Source of the DNA: Pseudomonadota bacterium
GTDB lineage: Bacteria > Pseudomonadota > Gammaproteobacteria > Steroidobacterales > Steroidobacteraceae
Length of the DNA: 48,251 nucleotides
Direction: 5' to 3'
NCBI GenBank assembly: GCA_016713725.1
Contig: JADJOO010000040.1
Span: 1-48,251 of the forward strand
The notes under the pieces are model-generated. The model did no database searches. It saw only the letters and a list, made by a program, of their open reading frames with translations, and was not told where the DNA came from. Positions 41,660-48,251 of this stretch are shown here, piece by piece. Positions within the stretch are counted from its first letter, which is position 1. Each line of letters opens with the position of its first letter. The translations under genes were made by a program, and so were the position numbers.

Positions 41660-42247
41660 GTGAACAGGCGCCGCCGCACAGGCGTCATGGTGCTGCTGAC
41701 GGCCCTCGCACTGGGACCTGCAGCACGGGACGCCGTGGCGATGGCCTGGGTGGTCGATCCGGCGCACAGCCAGCTGACGTTTCATCCACGTCTCGCGGGG
41801 GGCGAATTCGCGGGCCGTTTCGAGCGTTTCGAAGCGAAGATCCGGTTCGACCCGGCCGATCTCGCACATTCCAGCCTGCTGGTCGTCGTCGACCTGCCTG
41901 GTGCCCGTACCGGCGACGCCGATCGCGATGCCGCATTGCAAGGCGGGGACTTTTTCCAGACCACGCTCTGGCCCAAAGGAACGTTTGCCAGCACCGGGAT
42001 CAGGTCGTTGGGCTCCGGCCGCTTCGAGGCCACAGGCAAACTGACGCTGCGCGACGTCTCGCATGACGTTCGCGTCCAGTTCCGCTTCGATTCGACTGCA
42101 CCATCCGGCGGCACGGCGCGGATGATCGGCTCATCGAACCTCCGGCGCCTCGAGTTCGGGGTGGGCCAGGGGGACTGGCGCAGCACCGAGTGGCTCGACG
42201 ATTCAGTGCGGGTCGAATTCGACCTCGCCCTGCGCGCCGCACGCTGA
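41660..42247 (+). CDS. yceI: Secreted YceI-family protein
   Basis: A 195-residue periplasmic protein with a signal peptide (GTG start; GVMVLLTALALGPAARDAVA) followed by the YceI domain: WVVDPAHSQLTFHPRLAGGE, FFQTTLWPKGTF and a late FGVGQGDWRSTEWLDDSVRV. Lipid-binding lipocalin-like fold by family. It starts two bases after cybB. A non-overlapping 130-base gap then leads to ydcS. Confidence 0.93.
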   Translation: MNRRRRTGVMVLLTALALGPAARDAVAMAWVVDPAHSQLTFHPRLAGGEFAGRFERFEAKIRFDPADLAHSSLLVVVDLPGARTGDADRDAALQGGDFFQTTLWPKGTFASTGIRSLGSGRFEATGKLTLRDVSHDVRVQFRFDSTAPSGGTARMIGSSNLRRLEFGVGQGDWRSTEWLDDSVRVEFDLALRAAR

Positions 42248-42378
42248 CGCGGTATGCGCCGCCGCAAACCTGTGTGGAGCTTCCCTGGACAGGCGGCGCC
42301 GTGGAAACGGGCATAGAATTCCTGCTCGCTGCGGGAGCTGGCCGCGACTTCAACACTAAACGAGGCGAGGTGTCCCAT

Positions 42379-43579
42379 ATGTCATTGCATACCACTGCGG
42401 TTGATGCGCGCCTGGTGCTGGCACTCGCCGTCGGGTTCGCGCTCGCCGGATGCCAGAAGAAGGAGGAACAGGCTGCCACGGACGCTGCGGCGCCGGCAGC
42501 AACGACGGCATCGGAAGCCCTTGAAGGCCAGGTCGACATCGTCGCATGGCCTGGCTACATCGAGCGCGGCGAAACCGACAAGAACTACGACTGGGTGACC
42601 CCGTTCGAGCAGGACACCGGTTGCAAGGTCAACGTCAAGACGGCCGGCACGTCGGACGAAATGGTCTCGCTGATGACGCAGGGCGGGTACGACCTCGTCA
42701 CGGCGTCGGGCGATGCGTCGTTGCGCCTGATCCGCGGCGGCACCGTGCAGCCGATCGACGTCGCGCGCGTTCCTAGCTTTGCCAACGTGGACGAACGGCT
42801 CAAGCAGGGCACCTGGCATTTCGTCGATGGCAAGAATTACGGCACGCCCTATCAGTGGGGGACCGAACGTGCTGATGTACAACACGAAAGCGTTCCCGAC
42901 GGCGCCGAAGTCGTGGTCGGTCGTGTTCGAAGAACGCAAGCTCGGCGACGGCAAGAGCAACAAGGGCCGCACGCAGGCCTACGATGGCCCGATCTATCTT
43001 GCGGACGCCGCGCTGTACCTGATGGCGAAGAAGCCGGAACTCGGCATCAAGGACCCGTACGAACTCAACGAGGAACAGTACGCCGCCGTGCTGGATTTGC
43101 TGCGCCAGCAGCATCCGCTGGTACACCGCTATTGGCACGACGCGAACGTCGCCGTGCAGGATTTCACCAACGAAGGCGTGGTGGTGTCGGGTTCGTGGCC
43201 GTTCCAGGTCAATACGCTCGTCGCGAACAAGCAGCCGATCGCCAGCGTCGTTCCGGACGAAGGAGCGACGGGCTGGGCCGACACGACCATGCTCGCCGCG
43301 AACGCGAAGCACCCCAACTGCGCGTACAAGTGGATGGAGTGGTCGCTGAACGCGAAGGTGCAGGGCGACGTCGCCGCCTGGTTCGGCTCGGTGCCGGCCG
43401 TGCCGGCCGCGTGCAAGGGCAATGCGCTGCTGACCGACACGGGCTGCGCCACCAACGGCTTCGACAACTTCGACAAGATCCACTTCTGGCGCACGCCGGA
43501 AGCCGCGTGCAGCACGGGCACGTGCGTGCCTTACAGCCGCTGGGCGACGGATTACGTCGCGGTGATGGGCGGCCGCTGA
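42379..43579 (+). CDS. ydcS: Polyamine-type ABC transporter substrate-binding lipoprotein YdcS, one frameshift
   Basis: A periplasmic binding protein. ATG 42379 with a GAGG site; lipobox ALAGC (MSLHTTAVDARLVLALAVGF before it). It is strikingly like E. coli YdcS: VAWPGYIERGETDKNYDWV, TSDEMVSLMTQGGYDLVTAS, YGTPYQWGPN, LLRQQHPLVHRYWHDANVAV and SRWATDYVAVMGGR. The frame breaks at TGGGGGACCG near 42858, where one extra base separates QWG from PNVLMYNTKAF. The repaired protein is 399 residues. It feeds YdcTUV; probable ligands are putrescine or related amines, by family. Confidence 0.9.
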
Positions 43580-43645
43580 CCGGAGGAGCAGGTCTCGAAC
43601 GCGCGGCACTCCACGTGGGATGCCGCGCGCCGACCCACAGTCGAC

Positions 43646-44668
43646 ATGACTCCCGCGATCGAACTGCGCGCAACACGTCGCGCCTTCGGCTCCGTCGTCG
43701 CGCTCGATTCCGTCTCGCTGACGATCGCGCCCGGCGAATTCTTCGCCCTGCTCGGCCCCTCGGGCTCGGGCAAGACCACGTGCCTGCGCCTGATCGCGGG
43801 CTTCGACCAACCGGACAGCGGCGCCATCCTGCTCGACGGCGAGGATGTGACGAACACGCCCCCGTTCGCACGCAACGTCAACACGGTGTTTCAGGATTAC
43901 GCGCTGTTTCCGCACATGACCGTGGCGGAGAACGTCGCGTACGGACTGCGGGTGCGCGGCATTGCCGCGCCCGAGCGCGCGCAGCGGGCCGCCGCGATGC
44001 TCGACCTCGTGCGCCTCGGCGAGTTCGGCGCGCGTCGGCCGCACCAGCTCTCCGGTGGCCAGCGTCAGCGCGTGGCGCTGGCCCGCGCGCTGATCAACCA
44101 GCCGAAGGTGCTGCTGCTCGATGAGCCGCTCGGCGCGCTCGACCTCAAGCTGCGCGAAGAAATGCAGCTGGAACTCAAGGGCCTGCAGCAGCGCCTGGGC
44201 ATCACGTTCGTGTTCGTCACGCACGACCAGGGCGAGGCATTGAGCATGGCGGATCGCGTCGCCGTGTTCAGCCAGGGCCGCATCGAGCAGCTCGACACGC
44301 CGCGCGAACTCTACAATCGGCCGCAGACCGTGTTCGTCGCGGGATTCGTCGGCAGCGCCAACGTAGTCGGGCGTGAAGCCGCACAGATCCTGACCGGCCG
44401 TGACCGCGCCTTCGCGATCCGGCCCGAACTGATCGACCTTCTCGCAGCGGGCGAGCCGGCAGCGGACGGGTACGTCCAGTGCGCTGGCGAAGTCGTCGAC
44501 GTTCTCTATCACGGCGCGAGCAGCCGGTTGCGCGTGAAGGTGGACGAGCGCACGACACTGGCCGTGGCGCGCTCCGAGTCCGGCGACGGTGGTGACCTGG
44601 TCGTCGCGACGGGCGCACGCGTGCGTCTTGCCTGGCGACCCGAACACGCCGTCCCGCTGCAGGACTGA
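43646..44668 (+). CDS. ydcT: ABC transporter ATPase YdcT (PotA-like)
   Basis: A 340-residue ATPase with Walker A GPSGSGKTT, Q-loop VFQDYALFPHMTVAENVAYG, signature LSGGQRQRVALARAL, Walker B VLLLDEPLGALDLKL and switch His VTHDQGEALSMADR. A C-terminal TOBE domain starts at about residue 270. It powers uptake with YdcU and YdcV. ATG 43646, 66 bases after ydcS. Confidence 0.96.
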   Translation: MTPAIELRATRRAFGSVVALDSVSLTIAPGEFFALLGPSGSGKTTCLRLIAGFDQPDSGAILLDGEDVTNTPPFARNVNTVFQDYALFPHMTVAENVAYGLRVRGIAAPERAQRAAAMLDLVRLGEFGARRPHQLSGGQRQRVALARALINQPKVLLLDEPLGALDLKLREEMQLELKGLQQRLGITFVFVTHDQGEALSMADRVAVFSQGRIEQLDTPRELYNRPQTVFVAGFVGSANVVGREAAQILTGRDRAFAIRPELIDLLAAGEPAADGYVQCAGEVVDVLYHGASSRLRVKVDERTTLAVARSESGDGGDLVVATGARVRLAWRPEHAVPLQD

Positions 44669-44670
44669 CC

Positions 44671-45579
44671 ATGGCCGGTCGAGCGGAGTTTTCGCTGCAG
44701 GGTCGCCAGGCGTTCTACTTCGCGTTGCTGCTTGCCCCGCCGCTGCTGTGGCTCGGCATCGTCTACCTCGGGTCGCTGTTGACGCTGCTGCTGCAGAGCT
44801 TCTATGCGATCGACGAGTTCACAGCCCGCATCGTTCCGGAGGTCACGCTCGCGACGTACCGGCAGCTGCTCACGCAACCTGCGCACCTCGACATCATCCT
44901 GCGCACGCTGTTGATGGCGGTCGCGGTCACCCTCGCGGCGGCGGTCATTGCGTTTCCAGTGGCGCTGTACATGGCGCGCTACGCGGGGCCACGGACCAAG
45001 GCGCTCTTCTACGTGGGCGTGATGCTGCCGATGTGGACCAGCTACCTCGTCAAGGTCTATGCATGGCGCTTGATCCTCGCCAGGCAGGGCATCGCGAGCT
45101 GGGGCTTCGAGCACCTCGGCCTCATGGGTGCGCTGGACCAGGCGCTGGCGGTGCCGATCGTCGGCGGGCCGTCGCTGGCCTCGTCGTACATCGGCATGTT
45201 CGTCGTCTTCGTCTACATGTGGTTGCCCTTCATGATCCTGCCGCTCGCGGCGGCCCTCGAGCGGGTACCTGCGTCGCTGCTGCAGGCTTCGGCCGATCTC
45301 GGCGCCAGGCCGGGCCAGACGTTCCGCAACGTCGTGCTGCCGCTCGCACTGCCCGGACTCGCCGCGGGCTCGATCTTCACGTTCTCGCTCACGCTTGGCG
45401 ACTACATCATTCCGAGCGTGGTCGGCGCACCGGGTTACTTCATCGGCATGATGGTCTACCAGCAGCAGGGCACCGCCGGGAACCTGCCGCTCGCCGCCGC
45501 GTTCTCGGTGGTGCCGATCGTGCTGATCGGGCTGTACCTGATGCTCGCCAGGCGGCTGGGGGGCGTTCGATGCGCTCTG
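44671..45579 (+). CDS. ydcU: ABC transporter permease YdcU (PotB-like), 3' end shifted by one base
   Basis: Inner-membrane permease with about six helices. The coupling-helix EAA-like loop is ERVPASLLQASADLGARPGQ followed by TFRNVVLPLALPGLAAGS. The intact frame runs to MLARRLG and then, as written, continues to a stop at 45630 with atypical residues. If one G is dropped from the run of six at 45557-45562, it reads RRLGAFDAL and stops at 45577-45579, overlapping the ydcV ATG as permease pairs usually do. I take 45579 as the real end; about 302 residues. Confidence 0.87.
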
Positions 45580-46391
45580 AGCAACTGCGCCGCCCGGCGT
45601 GGGAACGCCCTTCGCTGTTCACCCGCGTAATGGCGGCGGCCGGCCTGGTGTTCCTGCACGCGCCTGTCTGGGTGATAACGCTGTATGCGTTCACTACGGA
45701 AGACCGCACGTACCAGTTCCCTCCGCCCGGATTGACGTTGCACTGGTTCGAAGTGGCCTTCGCCCGCGACGACATCTGGCAGTCGATGCGACTGTCGCTG
45801 CTCGTCGCGTCAGCAGCCACGCTTCTTGCAATCATTCTCGGCACGCTGGCAGCATTCGCCCTCGCCCGTCGCACGTTCAGCGGCAAGGAGTCGATCACGC
45901 TGCTGTTCGTGCTGCCAATCGCGCTGCCTGGCATCCTCACCGGCCTTGCCTTGCTCGCGGGCATGCGGACGATCGGACTCGAACCCGGCTTCTGGACCAT
46001 CGTTGCGGGTCACGCGACGTTCTGCCTCGTCATCGTTTACAACAACGTCGTCGCGCGCCTGCGCCGCGTCCCGCCGAGCTGGGTCGAAGCCTCGATGGAC
46101 CTCGGCGCGCGCGGTCACCAGACCTTCCGTTACGTGCTGCTGCCACAGATCGCCACGGCGCTGCTGGCGGGCGGCATGCTGGCCTTCGCGCTGTCGTTCG
46201 ACGAAATCATCGTCACGCTGTTCACGGCGGGGCATCAACGCACCCTGCCGATCTGGTTCTACAGCGAATTGTTCCGGCCGCGCGAGCGGCCCGTCACCAA
46301 CGTCGTCGCGGTCGTCGTGATCCTCGTTACGCTCGTTCCGATCCTGCTCGCGTACTACCTGACGCGACCCGACGAGAGGGGAAGTGAGTAG
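45570..46391 (+). CDS. ydcV: ABC transporter permease YdcV (PotC-like)
   Basis: A 273-residue permease partner of YdcU. ATG 45570 (MRSEQLRRPAWERPSLFTRV); helices at about 19-39, 75-95, 106-127, 133-153, 182-200 and 240-262. EAA loop VPPSWVEASMDLGARGHQTF then RYVLLPQIATALLAGG. The ATG overlaps the corrected end of ydcU. Its last codons (AGT GAG TAG) are already the first unit of the heptamer repeat array. Confidence 0.94.
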   Translation: MRSEQLRRPAWERPSLFTRVMAAAGLVFLHAPVWVITLYAFTTEDRTYQFPPPGLTLHWFEVAFARDDIWQSMRLSLLVASAATLLAIILGTLAAFALARRTFSGKESITLLFVLPIALPGILTGLALLAGMRTIGLEPGFWTIVAGHATFCLVIVYNNVVARLRRVPPSWVEASMDLGARGHQTFRYVLLPQIATALLAGGMLAFALSFDEIIVTLFTAGHQRTLPIWFYSELFRPRERPVTNVVAVVVILVTLVPILLAYYLTRPDERGSE

Positions 46392-46568
46392 TGAGTAGTG
46401 AATAGTGAGTAGTGAGTAGTGAGTAGCGGGAGGAGGCGAGGCCGCATCCGGTTCAGCGGCACGTCCGACTACTCACTGATCACTACTCACTAATCACTCC
46501 ACTGATCACTACCCCACCACTCACTACTCACTATTCACTACTCACTAATCACTAATCACTAATCACTG
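46383..46568. repeat. Heptanucleotide repeat array and its inverted complement between ydcV and patD
   Basis: 46383-46424 holds six tandem AGTGAGT units (one AGTGAAT). A 43-base GC-rich spacer follows. From 46470 to 46568 about a dozen units of the reverse complement ACTCACT, with AATCACT and GATCACT variants, run in the opposite sense. The halves could pair as one long imperfect hairpin. It overlaps the end of ydcV and ends 37 bases before patD. The spacer has no gene. Confidence 0.9.
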
Positions 46569-46605
46569 CTTTCTGTACGCCACCTTCACGCACCGGAGCG
46601 AACCC

Positions 46606-48030
46606 ATGCAGACCAAACTCCTGATCAACGGCAAGCACGTCGCAGGCGAAGGCAAGGTCGAGGACGTGTTGAATCCGGCCACCGGCAAGGTGCTCGCCCG
46701 CATACCGGAAGCCTCGCGCGCCCAGATCGACGCGGCCGTGAAAGCGGCCGGCGCAGCGTTCGAAGGCTGGCGGCTCACCGCGCCGAAAGACCGCGCGTAC
46801 CTCCTGTTGAAGCTCGCGGACCGCATCGAGGCCGACGGCACCGCGTACGCGAGGCTGGAATCGCAGAACTGCGGCAAGCCGCTGGCGGCCGCGCTCAACG
46901 ACGAGATCCCCGCGATCGCCGACGTGTTCCGTTTCTTCGCCGGCGCCTGCCGGACGATGACGGGCGCCGTCGCAGGTGAATACCTCGCCGGGTTCACCAG
47001 CATGATTCGCCGCGACCCGGTCGGCGTCGTTGCATCGATCGCGCCATGGAACTACCCGCTGATGATGGCGGCCTGGAAGCTCGGCCCGGCGCTCGCGGCG
47101 GGCAACACCGTCGTGCTGAAGCCATCCGAACAGACGCCGCTCACCGCGCTGAAGCTCGGCGAACTGCTCGCGGAGATATTTCCGGCTGGCGTCGTGAATA
47201 TCGTCTGCGGCCGCGGCAGGAGCGTCGGCGCGCCGCTCACGAAGCACCCGCAGGTGCGGATGATTTCACTGACCGGCGACGTCGCCACGGGCGGCAGGAT
47301 CCTCGCGCAGGCAGCGGACGGCATCAAGCGCACCCATCTCGAGCTCGGCGGCAAGGCGCCCGTGATCGTGTTCGATGACGCGGACGTCCAGAGCGTCGTG
47401 GAGGGCGTGCGCACGTTCGGCTACTACAACGCGGGCCAGGACTGCACGGCCGCCTGCCGCATCTACGCGGGCGCGAAAGTGTACGACAGGCTCGTCGCCG
47501 ATCTCTCGAGCGCGGTGAGCACGATCAAGACCGGGCTGCAGACGGCGAAGGGCGTCGAGATGGGCCCATTGATCAGTGCCGAGCAACGCGATCGAGTCGC
47601 AGGTTTCGTGCAGCGCGCGCAGCGGCAGAAGCACATCGAGATCACCGCGGGCGGCAATGCTGGCGCAGGCGGCGGCTTTTTCTTCGAGCCGACGGTGATC
47701 GCCAACGCGCGGCAGAGCGACGAGATCGTGCAGCGCGAGGTTTTCGGCCCCGTCGTCTCGGTCACGCGCTTCAAGGACGCGGACGATGCCGTGAAGTGGG
47801 CCAACGATTCGGAGTACGGCCTGGCGTCGTCGGTGTGGACACAGGACGTCGGCAAGGCGATGACGGTCGCGTCACGCCTGCAGTACGGCTGCACCTGGAT
47901 CAACACGCACTTCATGCTGGTGAGCGAGATGCCGCACGGCGGCTTGAAGCGCTCCGGCTATGGCAAGGATCTTTCGGCGTACGCGCTCGAGGATTACTCG
48001 GTGGTGCGGCACGTCATGGCGAAACTTTAA
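46606..48030 (+). CDS. patD: Gamma-aminobutyraldehyde dehydrogenase PatD
   Basis: A 474-residue NAD-dependent aldehyde dehydrogenase, the same length as E. coli PatD (YdcW). It oxidises 4-aminobutanal from putrescine to GABA. PWNYPLMMAAWKLGPALAAG, the general base Glu246 (HLELGGKAPVIVFDD), the catalytic Cys280 in YYNAGQDCTAACRIY and MPHGGLKRSGYGKDLSAY are diagnostic. Following ydcSTUV it reproduces the E. coli ydcSTUVW order. A putrescine aminotransferase is not in the window. Confidence 0.95.
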   Translation: MQTKLLINGKHVAGEGKVEDVLNPATGKVLARIPEASRAQIDAAVKAAGAAFEGWRLTAPKDRAYLLLKLADRIEADGTAYARLESQNCGKPLAAALNDEIPAIADVFRFFAGACRTMTGAVAGEYLAGFTSMIRRDPVGVVASIAPWNYPLMMAAWKLGPALAAGNTVVLKPSEQTPLTALKLGELLAEIFPAGVVNIVCGRGRSVGAPLTKHPQVRMISLTGDVATGGRILAQAADGIKRTHLELGGKAPVIVFDDADVQSVVEGVRTFGYYNAGQDCTAACRIYAGAKVYDRLVADLSSAVSTIKTGLQTAKGVEMGPLISAEQRDRVAGFVQRAQRQKHIEITAGGNAGAGGGFFFEPTVIANARQSDEIVQREVFGPVVSVTRFKDADDAVKWANDSEYGLASSVWTQDVGKAMTVASRLQYGCTWINTHFMLVSEMPHGGLKRSGYGKDLSAYALEDYSVVRHVMAKL

Positions 48031-48127
48031 GCCCTGCTCACAGGAACTTAGGCGACGTACCTCTCCAGGTCGGCACGAGTTGCAATGTGAAAGCCACGAA
48101 TCTGTCACAGCACCGACCTCCCTGGGG

Positions 48128-48227
48128 GCGCACGATGCTTGTGTCAGGCGAGCCGCTCCCCCAGGGTGAGCCTGACTCAGGCCGAGAGGCAGCATCAGCC
48201 GATTTAAGGCAGCAGGGACGGATGCGC
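48128..48227 (+). ncRNA. Candidate small structured RNA, possibly 4.5S (SRP) RNA
   Basis: About 100 bases downstream of patD with no coding potential. GGTGAGCC (48165-48172), a short helix CTGA/TCAG, CAGG, a GCC-GAGA-GGC hairpin with a GNRA tetraloop and AGCA (48191-48194) follow in the order of SRP RNA domain IV. The ends GCGCA (48128) and TGCGC (48223) can pair. Against it: the usual tetraloop is GGAA, one G of the CAGG/stem region seems missing, and rival inverted repeats GTCAGGC/GCCTGAC and CCCTGGGGG/CCCCCAGGG overlap it. The bases on either side (48031-48127 and 48228-48251) show nothing I can name. Confidence 0.38.
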
Positions 48228-48251
48228 TAAGTCCTCGACGCCGGCAGCAAA

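Noticed and set aside
42800..44647. A 615-codon minus-strand open frame across ydcS and ydcT
   Set aside because: The plus strand encodes a clear substrate-binding protein and ATPase; the minus frame has no recognisable domain.
46383..46568. CRISPR array
   Set aside because: Units are seven bases with no spacers and run in opposite senses; no cas genes are present.

Overview
The window looks like a chromosomal piece of a high-GC gammaproteobacterium, perhaps of the Steroidobacterales/Xanthomonadales type. This is inferred from the gene set: Gram-negative gshA, CbpA/CbpM, a complete ydcSTUV-patD block, and cbb3 oxidase next to FixLJ. No rRNA or tRNA is visible, so the placement is not firm.

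Layout. 0-3.6 kb (minus strand): a TetR / HlyD lipoprotein / ABC ATPase / ABC-2 permease efflux operon of the cecR-ybhGFS type, full of single-base frameshifts, with an 11-bp-arm palindromic operator at its head. 3.7-6.8 kb (minus): a receiver-PAS-GGDEF-EAL protein and a UspE-type stress protein. 7.0-15.7 kb (plus): a cbb3 cytochrome oxidase operon, ccoNOQP, a small two-helix membrane protein, ccoG, a short ccoH-like gene, ccoI, ccoS and a SafE/TauE-like membrane protein with a His/Met-rich tail. 15.7-20.3 kb: Hsp20 (minus), then fixL, fixJ, a degenerate lone receiver and an MbfA-like iron exporter (plus). This is an oxygen-sensing cluster beside the oxidase it probably controls. 20.2-23.2 kb: a long perfect palindrome between two convergent stop codons, then cbpM/cbpA, trxC, a DUF2892 protein and a Crp/Fnr regulator.

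23.2-35 kb: pyruvate carboxylase, isoaspartyl peptidase, glutamate-cysteine ligase, a DUF2845 secreted protein, two tandem DUF885 lipoproteins (one without the family's conserved His/Glu residues) and a thiolase lacking its GHP segment. 35-42.3 kb (mostly plus): dienelactone hydrolase, succinate-semialdehyde dehydrogenase, a Bcr/CflA transporter, ferrochelatase, a VOC protein, a YceI lipoprotein, cytochrome b561 and a secreted YceI protein. 42.4-48 kb (plus): ydcS-ydcT-ydcU-ydcV and patD, a polyamine/GABA-precursor uptake and oxidation unit split by a heptanucleotide repeat array. The last 130 bases may hold an SRP-like structured RNA.

The main theme is respiration at low oxygen: heme-PAS FixL and FixJ, the cbb3 oxidase, copper delivery (CcoI, SafE-like protein), heme synthesis (HemH), iron export (MbfA) and stress proteins. 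A second theme is sequence quality. Several genes are broken by one base, often in or beside a short homopolymer (Hsp20, Crp/Fnr, DUF885, YdcS, YdcU). That pattern fits long-read consensus error better than gene decay. The efflux operon, the FixL amber codon and the thiolase deletion are harder to explain that way.
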